This document shows, piece after piece, positions 23,701 to 29,900 of a stretch of DNA of 64,000 nt. Source of the DNA: a virus; IMG/VR virus record IMGVR_UViG_3300020437_000005, positions 1 to 64,000 of that record; one strand, written 5' to 3'. A program made the translations under genes and the position numbers. Within the stretch, counting starts at the first letter, position 1; each line of letters opens with the position of its first letter. Below the pieces are notes generated by a model. It saw only the letters and a list, made by a program, of their open reading frames with translations, did no database searches and had not been told where the DNA came from.

Positions 23701-26700
23701 TCTGACTGCAGAAACTAATGCTAGAATCTCTGCTGATGCCCTCAAGTATGATAAGGCAGGTGGTAACATCTCTGGTGAGGTAACAATCGCCACAGATAAG
23801 ATCGTTCTGAGTGCAAATGGTGACGCATCCTTCGCAGGAAACGTTAGCGTTGGTACCACAGCGACTGCAGACGTACATCTTGCGAACAAGAAGTATGTTG
23901 ATGACAGAATTGCTTCTGTCGTTGATAATGCTCCAGAAGCTCTGAACACACTGTCAGAAATTGCAACAGCAATGTCTGATGGAAACGACGTTGCAACATC
24001 ACTGGTTACTCAGATTTCTGATGAATCGACTGCAAGAGCAAATGCTGATGCTGATGAAGCAACTGCAAGAACAAATGCTGACGATGCACTGTCCGGTAGA
24101 TTGGATACCCTTGAGGCTGATCCAACTACAGGCGCTGCTCTGACTGCCGAGGCAACCGCCCGTGCAGATGCAGATTCTGCTGAAGCTATAGCTCGTGCTA
24201 ATGCTGACAACGCTCTGTCTGGAAGACTTGATACTCTGGAAGCAGATCCTACTACAGGTGCTGCCCTGAGTGCTGAGGCAACCACAAGACTGAACGCTGA
24301 TAACGCTCTGTCTAGTAGACTGGATACTCTTGAAGCTGATCCAACAACCGCAACTGCTCTGAGTTCAGAAGCATCAACCCGTGCAAATGCTGATACAGCA
24401 CTTTCTGGCAGACTGGATGCACTGGAAGTTGATCCTACAACTGCAACTGCGCTTTCCTCAGAAGCAACTACTCGCGCAAATGCTGATATAGCATTGTCCG
24501 GTAGACTGGATACTCTGGAGTCTGATCCAACAACCGCAACTGCACTTACCAACGCAATTGATGCTGAGGTAATCGCAAGAGATGCTGCAATCGCTACTGC
24601 GAAGAGTGAACTCCAAGCAGAAATCGATCAAGACATCGCTGCAATCCCTGCATTCGATGATTCACATCTGATGCCTAAGTCCGGTAACACAACTGTTACA
24701 GGCGAACTCACCGCTAACAAGTTTATCGGTGCTGTTGATGGTGAAGTTGGTGGCGCTGGTTCCACACCTGCACCTGTAACTGGTACAACTATTACTGCTA
24801 ACACCAAGTTTGTTGGTGCCCTGGAAGGTAATGCTGATACCGCTACATTGGCTGCAACTGCAACCTATGCAATCAACGCTGGAATCGCAACAACTGCTGA
24901 TCGTCTGACAACTGCTGTCAACGTTGGTGGTGTACTGTTCGATGGTTCTGCTCCAATCAACCTCCCTGGTGTAAACATCGCTGGTAATCAGAATACCTCC
25001 GGTAATGCTGCTACAGCATCTGCCTTGGCATCTGTAATCAACGTCGGTGGTGTTGCATTTGATGGTGGTTCATCAATCGACCTGCCAGGTGTAAACCTCC
25101 CAGGTACTCAGGATACTTCAGGTAACGCTGCAACTGCAACATTCGCAACTAATGCAAGTGCTTCGACAACTGCAACCAAACTTGCTGTTCCTGTCAACAT
25201 TGGTGGCGTATCATTCGATGGTTCTGCATCAATCACTCTGCCAGGTGTTAATGCAACAGGTAATCAGAATACAACAGGTAATGCTGATTCTGCTACTGTT
25301 CTCGCAACTGCAAGAACAATCGGTGGTGTATCCTTCGACGGATCTGCATCAATCGATCTGCCTGGTGTAAACGTTGCTGGTAACCAGAATACATCTGGAA
25401 ATGCTGCAACTGCAACAAAACTGCAAAATGGACGTACACTCGGTGGAGTCTACTTTGATGGAACTTATTCAATCGATCTGCCTGGTGTAAGTATCGCTGG
25501 TACCCAAGATACATCTGGTAACGCTGCTACAGCAACCAATGCATCCCAACTCGATGGAAACACTGGTGCATACTATCTGAACTATGCAAACTTCACTAAC
25601 GTACCTGCTCTGGTCGATAGTTTGGGTCAAGGAACTCTCGTAGTTTCTGATCTTGCTAACGATGCAGGATATGCAACCACTTCATTCGTCACAACTCAGA
25701 TTAACAACATCGATAATCTTGAGACTGCTGGCGGTTCAATGTCCGGATTCCTGTCACTGCACGCTGATCCAGCTCTGGATCTGCACGCTGCGACAAAGCG
25801 TTATGTTGACAACCAAGATGACCTGCTGGTCAGCAAGTCTGGTGCCGTCATGACCGGTGATCTGGTACTGAATGGTGCTCCTAGCGTAGACAATCAGGCT
25901 GCTACTAAGAAGTACACTGATGACAACATCGCAACAAGACTGCCTCTCGCAGGTGGTACACTGACAGGATCCCTGGTACTCGCAGGTGCTCCTAACGCTG
26001 ACTTCCACGCGGCCAATAAGGGCTACGTTGATAGTGCAATTGCTGCAAGTAGTGCAGGTACAGGCAACTTCGCTGGTATCGTCACTGCAACAACATTTGC
26101 AACTGGCGATCTCGGACAGTCAATCATCGTCTCTGGAACATCCATTACTGGACCTTCCTCAATCACAATCGATCCTTCAGGAATCGGTGATAACACTGGC
26201 GATGTTTACATTCTGGGTAACCTTGAAGTCAAGGGTACAACAACCACAATCAACTCAACTTCCGTTGAGATTGACGACGTTAACCTCACACTCGCAGGCA
26301 ATGCAGCAAATGCTTCACAGGCAGATGGTGCTGGTCTGACAGTTGCTGGTGCTAACGCAACCTTCACATACGATTCTTCTGACGACAGATGGGTCGCTAA
26401 CAAGGCAATGCAAGCATCCGAATTCGTTGGTAACGTAACTGGTAACGTAACTGGTGATGTAACTGGTGCTAGTGTAATCTCTGGCACAAACGTCACAAGT
26501 ACAACTGCTGAACTGGGTCCTCTGAAGGTTGGTACGGGTACGACATATACTTCCGACGTTGTTGTCGAAGGTACAATGCGTGTCACAGGTCAACTGGACA
26601 TCGGTACTGGAACGATCACCATCAATCCAGAAACTGACGAGATCGATCTGAACGGTACTGTCATGACCAAGGCTGGTGATGGCGAGATCGAATTTAAGGA

Positions 26701-28420
26701 TCGTCTGGGTAACAGAAAGAGAGTTAAGACAGTTGCTACTTCTCTTCTCACTAATGATGATGACGTAACTTCTAAGAAGTTCGTTGACGATCAAATCGCT
26801 GCTGTTAATGCTGCCAAACTGAGTAAGGATGGTGGTACACTGACTGGTGATCTGATTCTTAATGGTATGCCTACTCAGGACAACCAAGCTTCAACCAAGA
26901 AGTACGTTGATGACGTTGCACAAGGTAAGGCGGATGTTTCATTCGTCAATACTCAACTGGCTGATAAGGCAGATACAACCTACGTCAATGCACAAGTTGC
27001 GACTAAGGTTGATGCTGAACATGTTGCTGCACAAATTGCTGCCATTGATAACTCCGGTCTCCTCGCGAAGACTGGTGGAACAATGACAGGAACACTGACA
27101 CTTGCCAGTGATCCTCAGACTAACATGGAGGCTGCAACCAAGCAGTATGTTGACAGTGCAACACCTGATATGTCCAGTCGCCTTGAGGTAACTGGTGGAA
27201 CAATGTCTGGCGACATTGTTATGAGTCAACCAGTCACAACGACTGATTATACAGCAACTCGTGAGGTTGCGGGTGGCCAGAACTTGGGATGGATCACCGT
27301 ATTTAGTGGTCAAGGAACTCTTACACAAATCACCTTCCAAAAACCTGGCTCCTACGTATTTGCATCTGCTATTGAGGTTGATGGTCTCCCTGTAACAGGT
27401 GGTACTGTTACATCCGACAGTGGATGGTTAGCATCTACCAGAGAAGGCGAGAAGTTGAAAGATGGCATAACTTACACTTATGCGGTTCCAGGTGCTGCCG
27501 ATGGTATAATTACATTTGTACCTGAAGCACCAATTTCTGTCACATCAGAAGTTCGCGTCCGTGTCAATGGTTATTCCAATACAGCTCATTTAAATGATGG
27601 TAAGATTAGTACAGCAGTTGCAACAATTCAATCTGCTGGTAGTGGTGATACTACAACTATTGGTGTTGATGGTACTGCTACTTTCGGTGGAAACGTAACT
27701 GCTGCAACTCTGCCAACTGACGCGGCTCATCTGGCTAACAAGTCATATGTTGACGCTCAGGTTGCAAGTGCTTCACCTGATCTGTCAAGTCGTCTCGCGA
27801 CAACTGGCGGAACAATGACAGGCGATCTGGATATGGGATCTAACAAGATTACATATTCTAACCTCTATATGACCGAGGCAGATCTGCCAAGCGCATCTAC
27901 ATATCACGGTATGTTCGCGCACGTCCACACAACCGGTGCGGCTTATTACTCACATGCTGGTCAGTGGATCAAACTGCAGAATGAAGGTGCAAGAGTCATT
28001 CTTCCTTCCGGAAGTAATGGAACTCCTGAACTGTCATTTGCTGCTGATCCAGATACAGGGTTCAGATGCCCATCAGATGGTGAAGTATCTGTAGTCTGTA
28101 ATGGTGCTCAGGCTGCGAAGATTAATAGCGCAGGTGTTGAAGCACAAAACTTCAACGCAACATCTGACATCACACTCAAGCAGGACATTTCCATCATCGA
28201 CAACGCGATGGAAATGATCCAGAACCTTGAGGGTATCAACTGGAATTGGAAGAACAACGGCAAGGCAGCAATGGGCGTTTCCGCTCAGAATGTCGAGCAA
28301 GTTGCTCCACAACTGGTTGGTCAAGGTGAGTACAAGTCCGTTAACTATAACGGTCTGGTCGGTATCTTGATCGAGGCTGTCAAGTCTCTGAAGGAAGAAA
28401 TCGACGAACTCAAGAAGTGA
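11732..28420 (+). CDS. Giant 5562-residue repetitive fibre protein with C-terminal S74-type chaperone
   Basis: One uninterrupted frame of 16.7 kb, with AAGGAG upstream of ATG. The N terminus (MAFNRELSQFANYLVLD, then NVGIGSATPESKLTVDG) is fibre-type. Residues ~550-1610 are a 33-residue tandem repeat of the form LDVTGATTLAGLTAG / ASTLASADVTGAATVGGT. Elsewhere there are repeats containing YGSxxxIPTFTVDxKGR, four copies of a TGPSSITIDP module, nine 31-residue LDTLEADPTT coiled-coil-like repeats (~3868-4300), and five GGVxFDGSASIxLPGV repeats (~4396-4608). The last ~110 residues are a peptidase S74/endosialidase-type intramolecular chaperone with SDITLK (Ser5478, Lys5483), the spacing of the known self-cleaving Ser-Lys pair. 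Such domains trimerise fibres and are then cut off. Leu codons are mostly CTG, unlike the baseplate genes. Confidence 0.92.
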   Translation: MAFNRELSQFANYLVLDAGGNYIGISTAESDANVGIGSATPESKLTVDGDAKVSGMMTATGGFSGDLFGTADFAKQAHSLTTARNISLAGDINGTVSFDGTEDVTIQTVIQNNSIVLGDDTEGNYVQDISAGSANIEVTGSGTETASVTIDLSDTTVSAGSYGSISEVPVLEIDPKGRITNASTVTVATDLNIAGDTGSDAVDLLNGTFSVTGGTYVDTDAANDGVNITVRGTSQNTPDYLVARDASGNFSAGMITADLTGNLTGTAQFATDAHGLTTSHTFKVSGDGTAPAITFDGTQDVDLNLTLENTGVASGDYGSTTTIPTFTVDSKGRLTAAANVQLDTTLNVSSDSGAIAIDQQTETLAIEGVDGEIDGVASGNKVELSLVDTGVSAGAYGNKTTIPTFTVDAKGRITGAGTTHVYTTLNVASDSGNIAIEQQIETLTIEGANGQIDGVASGNGIELSLVDTGVTAGDYGSGSFVPVISVDAKGRITSASTTEIGTNLSVAADSGSETVDLLTDTLTVTGGTNVTTQLLNDEVTVNLDADIALTSIDLSGTLDVDGTSTLGVLEAGASTLASADVTGAASVGGTLDVTGATTVDAFTAGASTIASASITGAATVGTTLGVTGTSTLGVLVAGASTLDSASVTNNTTIGGTLGVTGTSTLGVLNAGATSVDSLTTTGIAAVGTNLTVGGTAIIDGTTQLKSGAQLDSTLSVAGATTLASTLGVSGATTLAGLTAGDSTLASASVTGAATVGASLNVNGATSLAGLTAAATSVDSLGVVGAATVGTTLDVTGKSTLGVLETTANAKVESLEVTNAADLKSTLDVTGDTTLAGLTAGASTLDSATITNDAVIGGDATATSFKTGALGSAIIVNNDSITGPSSITIDPGADQTGDGTLYVLGNLQVKGTQTVIDSTVVSVEDLNIVVAKNAANDAAADGGGFTVESGDGNKTFQYEGDALEQNFGSSENLNLALGKVYKINNVEILSATTLGGSVINSSLTSVGTLVDLDVAGATTLGDTLDVAGDTTLAGLTAGASTLASATVTGAATVGTTLGVTGAATVGGTLGVSGATTLAGLTAGSSTLASADVTGDTSVGGNIVVDGTSQVKSAAQFDSTINVTGATTLGSTLGVTGATTLAGLTAGDSTLSSADVTNNATVGGTLGVTGATTLAGLTAGTTSVDSLGVATNATVDGNFVVEGTGTVGGAFHAQGSAQFDTTIDVTGAATLASTLDVAGTSTLGVLTAGASTFATADVTSNATVGGTFAVTGTSTLAAVNAAATSVTTLTTSGAASVGTNLTVGGTATVDGAFRAKDTAQFDSSVAVTGTTTLSDTLDVLGATTLTNTLDVTGASTLSTVDVTGAATVGSTLDVTGATTLTSLTAGASTLASAAVTNNATVGGSLGVTGATTLSDTLDVSGVTTLAGLTAGATTLASSSVTGNSNVGGNFGVVGHTALDTVTAGISTVSTIDITGAAAVGANLTVAGTSTVDGVFTANAAAQFNTTADVTGDLTVGGATALTSTLDVTGATTLTGLLTANGGAVISAAQINGIMAVSGAAALNGPVSTGDTLDVTGAATLDSTLDVTGNTTLSTLNVTGLATLDSSLDLTGDLTINGTKFSIAAATGNATVGGSINADDTVTAPEFSGELSGAAVSTSADGLVNTGITTVTNTIEVKSDDGSVAGIDLFDDVNNTYYSRLQSATNAQLTDNVEVTMPTVSGNMLVGDANISNSVNTSGIITATSFVGPLTGNADTVTALQTAREFSIIGDVDAPAVSFDATGNVVLNTTLDSTGVTAGDYGSSTQIPTFTVDEKGRLTAAGGVDISTDLNIDADAGSVDINLLTETLSITGSTYVNTSVDTNEVIVNVEAGSANVVSTLVARDASGNFAAGEITATRFIGLADRATQLENTRTFAASGDATAPAVDFNGTQSPVLNLTLNNVNTNVGTFGSPSQIAQVTVNAKGLVTGVTNVAISTSLSIGDGSGSGSVELMDGNLSLLGSDYIETSVSGTDFTISLKGDSANVADKAVVRDENGNFAAGTITADLTGRALIATTADELETTRNISIDGPVVGNVDFNGGSDVTISVTQQPDSVELRTHTTGDYVESVADSGLSDITIAGNGEGGAVQVGLTTTGVSAGTYGATGSLPIFTVDSRGRITSATTTSVSTELSITGDSGSDSVDLLNDTLDFEGDSNLTTEVTDNKVSVSLNQNVAVSGNMDAASFRTGNEGDSIIVTGTSITGPSSITIDPAGIGDNTGELYVMGDLIVKGTTTTVNSVELAVADKNITLADGATSNAVANGGGLTIEAGADGAKTFQFEEIGLNFGSSENMNLAVSKVYKIDNTSVLSATTLGTAVVNSSLEVVGTINTGVWQGTAINDDYIDFIDNANKVKISALDIDAVAEIGTPIADGDLMIIDDGADGTNRSMTVDRMPVYTFSKVSGDILIDSTGVATIQPNSVDLATDTTGNYVATITATNIDVTNSGTEDAAVTLDLSDTTVTAGSYGSTTAIPTFTVDEKGRLTAAGTVQVDTTLDVSSDVGSIDIDQQTETLAIEGVDGEISGTATGTKVELGLVDTGVAAGSYGSATAIPTFTVDAKGRLSESSTVAIGTAMTLAGDTGSEVIEFLNDTMTIAGDTHVSTDASNDVLTISVDATSAATPSTMVARDADGSFSAHVITANVFDGDLNSTGISTFSNDLQIGKRLIDAGGSSGGEKQTIGVNTTTGYLEWQDLTDILPQTRTTQSQVAAEGDTQFFFDYNANFLDVFVNGVKLNLNEYTATDETSITLVEPLFEGDVVEFHSYAVAGGGLGVVEFMGDLKDVTLGALAQNDVLVYNGAGFVNQQSISLSGGITGASIDAGSATITGAISADSAAITGNISVGSLTLNGNAAVSGSIIPSATNTYDLGSPDRTWRDLYLADASLYIDGQKVLHSDNDTIVVSADPNQNLSVQTTGTGDIELSPASDVGGSGSVQLKGNLVVNTGFEITSTAGAVKFNSNLAADVIESKTDDTNLTLRGNGAGAVAVNDDLTVIGDITAQNLTADIDASNITSGTVSTARLGAGTADGTTFLSGDGTWKEVDSTALKDENGQIKAQASAAGLTVSGTLAADTLVGDLDVANLSGIVDPANLGTGTADATTFLRGDGSYAVVDSTKLIDSLGADRINATTSGVTVTGTATADSFVTAGGLEMTGAKLSGPAEIVLDPAGDDDVAGTLRIKGDLIVDGTTTTINTATLDVTDANITVAKGATLASAVDGAGLTIDGANATFVYDFANSALKSSENINIAAGKVYQVNGNEVLTATTVLGKSMPTGDVVGSSDAQTLTAKTISGSTNALTNIANASLVNSTVSFGGIELALGASDATPAFDLADATNLPTTALTGTITNAQLAGAIANDKLANQSVSFGGISLNLGETDATPAFDLVDATGYKTESLVGTIANAQLAGSIPNDKLANSTISGHALGTSLSTLSMSTDTHLSGSATYNGSGAATFEVSIDATATNTASTVVARDANGNFAAGTITADLAGNALTADHADDADEAINSQNVRIDGAADADATHYLMMSSTASGQSRAKSDGNLVYNPSSNTLSTGAFVGNLTGNVTGNADTATLAADSSLLGGESKAYYATAADLSALTTTVGIVTFSGAYGDLTGVPTSISEFANDANYLTSADLISSASEAATIDVQSDNITDTERFLTFVQNGTGFQNVATDSDLKYNPALNRLTADLFRGAVEGDVTGDLTGNADTATTATNLANAANINAGLINQDRIPATLNKDISGTAAEATRLGGQLPSYYAVAADLNAETAARTSAVSDEETARISADGVLDGKIDDEIANRTAAISAEVTARNNAITNAVDAATALYEAADTTLQTNIDNEASTRANADTALSGRLDTLEADPTTATALSTETIARTNADTALSARLDTLEADPTSATALSSESAARTNADTALSARLDTLEADPTTAAALSSEASTRANADTALSGRLDTLEADPTTGAALTAETNARISADALKYDKAGGNISGEVTIATDKIVLSANGDASFAGNVSVGTTATADVHLANKKYVDDRIASVVDNAPEALNTLSEIATAMSDGNDVATSLVTQISDESTARANADADEATARTNADDALSGRLDTLEADPTTGAALTAEATARADADSAEAIARANADNALSGRLDTLEADPTTGAALSAEATTRLNADNALSSRLDTLEADPTTATALSSEASTRANADTALSGRLDALEVDPTTATALSSEATTRANADIALSGRLDTLESDPTTATALTNAIDAEVIARDAAIATAKSELQAEIDQDIAAIPAFDDSHLMPKSGNTTVTGELTANKFIGAVDGEVGGAGSTPAPVTGTTITANTKFVGALEGNADTATLAATATYAINAGIATTADRLTTAVNVGGVLFDGSAPINLPGVNIAGNQNTSGNAATASALASVINVGGVAFDGGSSIDLPGVNLPGTQDTSGNAATATFATNASASTTATKLAVPVNIGGVSFDGSASITLPGVNATGNQNTTGNADSATVLATARTIGGVSFDGSASIDLPGVNVAGNQNTSGNAATATKLQNGRTLGGVYFDGTYSIDLPGVSIAGTQDTSGNAATATNASQLDGNTGAYYLNYANFTNVPALVDSLGQGTLVVSDLANDAGYATTSFVTTQINNIDNLETAGGSMSGFLSLHADPALDLHAATKRYVDNQDDLLVSKSGAVMTGDLVLNGAPSVDNQAATKKYTDDNIATRLPLAGGTLTGSLVLAGAPNADFHAANKGYVDSAIAASSAGTGNFAGIVTATTFATGDLGQSIIVSGTSITGPSSITIDPSGIGDNTGDVYILGNLEVKGTTTTINSTSVEIDDVNLTLAGNAANASQADGAGLTVAGANATFTYDSSDDRWVANKAMQASEFVGNVTGNVTGDVTGASVISGTNVTSTTAELGPLKVGTGTTYTSDVVVEGTMRVTGQLDIGTGTITINPETDEIDLNGTVMTKAGDGEIEFKDRLGNRKRVKTVATSLLTNDDDVTSKKFVDDQIAAVNAAKLSKDGGTLTGDLILNGMPTQDNQASTKKYVDDVAQGKADVSFVNTQLADKADTTYVNAQVATKVDAEHVAAQIAAIDNSGLLAKTGGTMTGTLTLASDPQTNMEAATKQYVDSATPDMSSRLEVTGGTMSGDIVMSQPVTTTDYTATREVAGGQNLGWITVFSGQGTLTQITFQKPGSYVFASAIEVDGLPVTGGTVTSDSGWLASTREGEKLKDGITYTYAVPGAADGIITFVPEAPISVTSEVRVRVNGYSNTAHLNDGKISTAVATIQSAGSGDTTTIGVDGTATFGGNVTAATLPTDAAHLANKSYVDAQVASASPDLSSRLATTGGTMTGDLDMGSNKITYSNLYMTEADLPSASTYHGMFAHVHTTGAAYYSHAGQWIKLQNEGARVILPSGSNGTPELSFAADPDTGFRCPSDGEVSVVCNGAQAAKINSAGVEAQNFNATSDITLKQDISIIDNAMEMIQNLEGINWNWKNNGKAAMGVSAQNVEQVAPQLVGQGEYKSVNYNGLVGILIEAVKSLKEEIDELKK
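13390..16560 (+). repeat. 33-residue tandem repeat region in giant gene
   Basis: About 1 kb of protein (residues ~553-1610) built from degenerate 99-bp units, broken once by a unique module at 14321-14756. The protein-level pattern VTGATTLAGLTAG is strict, while the DNA uses alternating synonymous codons (ACA/ACT, TCA/TCT, GCA/GCT). Confidence 0.85.
14321..14756 (+). repeat. TGPSSITIDP module, copy A
   Basis: Encodes residues ~864-1008 of the giant protein: SITGPSSITIDPG, LQVKGTQTVIDS, then NLNLALGKVYKIN and a final VINSSLTSVGTL. The same ordered module recurs as copies B, C and D. Confidence 0.75.
18391..18825 (+). repeat. TGPSSITIDP module, copy B
   Basis: Residues ~2220-2364: SITGPSSITIDPAGIG, LIVKGTTTTVNS, NMNLAVSKVYKID, VVNSSLEVVGTI. 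Closest in length and order to copy A. Confidence 0.75.
21258..21632 (+). repeat. TGPSSITIDP module, copy C (diverged)
   Basis: Residues ~3176-3300: LSGPAEIVLDPAG, LIVDGTTTTINT, NINIAAGKVYQVN. The start is diverged and the terminal SSL-GT segment is missing. Confidence 0.7.
23335..24640 (+). repeat. Nine 31-residue coiled-coil-like repeats
   Basis: Two blocks (four and five units) of LSGRLDTLEADPTT then ATALSSEASTRANADTA, separated by a unique stretch at about 23740-24010. The 93-bp unit and the heptad-like Leu spacing suggest an alpha-helical stalk within an otherwise beta-type fibre. Confidence 0.75.
24917..25557 (+). repeat. Five GGVxFDGSA/LPGV repeats
   Basis: Residues ~4396-4608. Each unit of ~40 residues has the form NVGGVxFDGSASIxLPGVN then GNQNTSGNAATA, a motif widespread in phage tail fibres. 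Confidence 0.8.
26092..26433 (+). repeat. TGPSSITIDP module, copy D
   Basis: Residues ~4787-4900: SITGPSSITIDPSGIG, LEVKGTTTTINS, then ADGAGLTVAGANATFTYD. The first half is nearly identical to copy B; the second half is closer to copy C. Confidence 0.75.
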
Positions 28421-28448
28421 TTCTTGATCTCATCTGAATAACTTTATG

Positions 28449-28473
28449 GGGGGACGAAAGTCCCCCTTTTTTT
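28449..28473 (+). terminator. Intrinsic terminator after giant gene
   Basis: A perfect 7-bp stem GGGGGAC / GTCCCCC with a GAAA tetraloop is followed by seven T, 28 bases after the giant gene's stop. Confidence 0.95.
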
Positions 28474-28477
28474 ATGA

Positions 28478-28484
28478 ATAAATA
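28478..28484 (+). promoter_or_regulatory. T4-type late promoter motif (ATAAATA)
   Basis: ATAAATA lies directly after the terminator and 21 bases before the start at 28506. Confidence 0.65.
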
Positions 28485-28505
28485 ATCAATAAAGTTCTAA
28501 TCATA

Positions 28506-28859
28506 ATGTCTCAAACAAGAGTACAACTTATTGGTGATTCATTTGATAATGGTGCAAACTTTGCTGGAGTTGTTACCGCTACAGATTTTAAGAAATCTGA
28601 CGGTTCTACTATCGAATCTGGCGGAGGTGGAGTTGGAATTGCTCTATCATCTCATCCACAATCTGCATTAAAGCATGTATTTAAGACACCAAAAATCCTA
28701 GAAGTTCCTCCATCAGCATTTGAAACTATTGAATCTGACGAAGAGCATGGATACATTGCGTTCACTCTTGCAAAAGATATTCATGTTGGTCCAAATGCAA
28801 TTCTCACAATTGCGGATGATACTGTTATGAGAACAAATACACTTGGTATTTTTACATAA
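28506..28859 (+). CDS. Small virion-type protein, unknown function
   Basis: 117 residues. The start MSQTRVQLIGDSFDNGANFAG leads into VVTATDFKKSDGSTI, a phrase shared with the 95-residue protein at 29568 and reminiscent of the fibre proteins' VTATxF modules. The C-terminal half (GYIAFTLAKDIHVGPNAILTIADD) is a beta domain, also echoed in the 95-residue protein. The two look like paralogues. Probably a virion decoration or fibre accessory protein expressed late. Confidence 0.8.
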   Translation: MSQTRVQLIGDSFDNGANFAGVVTATDFKKSDGSTIESGGGGVGIALSSHPQSALKHVFKTPKILEVPPSAFETIESDEEHGYIAFTLAKDIHVGPNAILTIADDTVMRTNTLGIFT

Positions 28860-28862
28860 ATA
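28856..28862 (+). promoter_or_regulatory. T4-type late promoter motif (ATAAATA)
   Basis: ATAAATA overlaps the preceding stop codon and lies 23 bases before the start at 28886. A good ribosome-binding site (AAGGAG) lies between them. Confidence 0.65.
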
Positions 28863-28885
28863 GAATATAAGGAGTTTTCATACTA

Positions 28886-29527
28886 ATGTCAGAAATTAGA
28901 GTTAATAAAATAGTTGACGAACCAGGTACAGGTGCTGTTGAACTGAAAGAAGGTGCAACACTTCCTGCCGGTAAGACTCTGAGTGGAGATGGTGACATCA
29001 ACATCACTGGAAATGCTACGATTGGGGGACTCTTAACATATGAAGATGTCACCAATATTGATGCTGTTGGGTTGATTACCGCAAGAAGTGGTATTCAAGT
29101 TCTTGCGGGCATTTCAACATTTAGGGGAGCTCACTTTGATGGAGGAAACTTAATCAAAGAAACATTTAACTTCTCTGCATTAGATTTCAATACTGACAAT
29201 CAAATCGACTTAGATACTGGAATGGTTGATTATCGTAGCAATACATTAGGATCAACTACATCACTCAATTTGTATTGTGCAATGGGTGTGAATAATAAAA
29301 TGTCTGCCGGAGAGGCAATCACAGTCAATGCAATTACTGCTGTAGATAATGCAAGTTATTACATTGATGGTCTCACGATTGATGGTGGGTCCGCAGAAAC
29401 AATTAACTGGGTTAACGGTGCTCCAACTGATGGTGGATCGAGTGGCGTTGACATTTATACATTCACTATTTTGAAGACTGGAGATGCTGAATTTCTAGTC
29501 ATTGGCAATCAGACAAAAACGTCGTAA
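28886..29527 (+). CDS. Virion-type protein, paralogue of 29901 gene
   Basis: 213 residues. The N terminus MSEIRVNKIVDEPGTGAVEL then GATLPAGKTLSGDGDINITG is a common tail-fibre adaptor phrase. The C-terminal ~130 residues (NQIDLDTGMVDY, NKMSAGEAITV, IDGGSAETINWVNG, SSGVDIYTFTILKTGD) align in order with the C-terminal part of the 164-residue protein downstream, so the two share a beta domain on different N termini. This suggests duplication followed by module exchange. Function beyond virion association is unknown. Confidence 0.8.
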   Translation: MSEIRVNKIVDEPGTGAVELKEGATLPAGKTLSGDGDINITGNATIGGLLTYEDVTNIDAVGLITARSGIQVLAGISTFRGAHFDGGNLIKETFNFSALDFNTDNQIDLDTGMVDYRSNTLGSTTSLNLYCAMGVNNKMSAGEAITVNAITAVDNASYYIDGLTIDGGSAETINWVNGAPTDGGSSGVDIYTFTILKTGDAEFLVIGNQTKTS

Positions 29528-29529
29528 GA

Positions 29530-29536
29530 CTAAATA
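29530..29536 (+). promoter_or_regulatory. T4-type late promoter motif (CTAAATA)
   Basis: CTAAATA lies three bases after the preceding stop and 31 bases before the start at 29568. Confidence 0.6.
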
Positions 29537-29567
29537 ACTTAAGGAAACCCCCTACACATTCAGAAAT

Positions 29568-29855
29568 ATGTCGTTCAAAATTTCCGATGAAGTAATCATT
29601 GATGCAAGTCGAAATCTTGCTAATGTTGGAATCATCACTGCAACAGATTTTAGAAAAGCAGATGGATCTTCCATTGGTGGTGGTCTTGCGAATGATGATG
29701 TTAGTGAAGGATATATTATCACCAATCCAAAGGTTCTTAACTCAAGTGTAACTCTTCCAGCAGGTACCAATAGTGCTCTCTATGGACCAGAAGTTACCAT
29801 TGGAGAGTCCACGGTCATCACACTCGATGATGATGCTTCTTTAATTATTACCTGA
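29568..29855 (+). CDS. Small virion-type protein, paralogue of 28506 gene
   Basis: 95 residues. The segment NVGIITATDFRKADGSSIGGG parallels VVTATDFKKSDGSTI of the 117-residue protein, and both end in a similar beta region with a T(I/V)-D-D-D-type tail. It lacks the longer middle of its paralogue. The context is a run of late structural genes. Function unknown. Confidence 0.8.
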   Translation: MSFKISDEVIIDASRNLANVGIITATDFRKADGSSIGGGLANDDVSEGYIITNPKVLNSSVTLPAGTNSALYGPEVTIGESTVITLDDDASLIIT

Positions 29856-29900
29856 TTCAACACCCACTCTCACTCATCCACTAATAAAAGGAATATAAAA

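Noticed and set aside
23092-23949. 285-codon minus-strand frame opposite the 31-residue repeats
   Set aside because: Its product repeats SASRVSSL at the period of the sense-strand repeats, which shows that it is a shadow.
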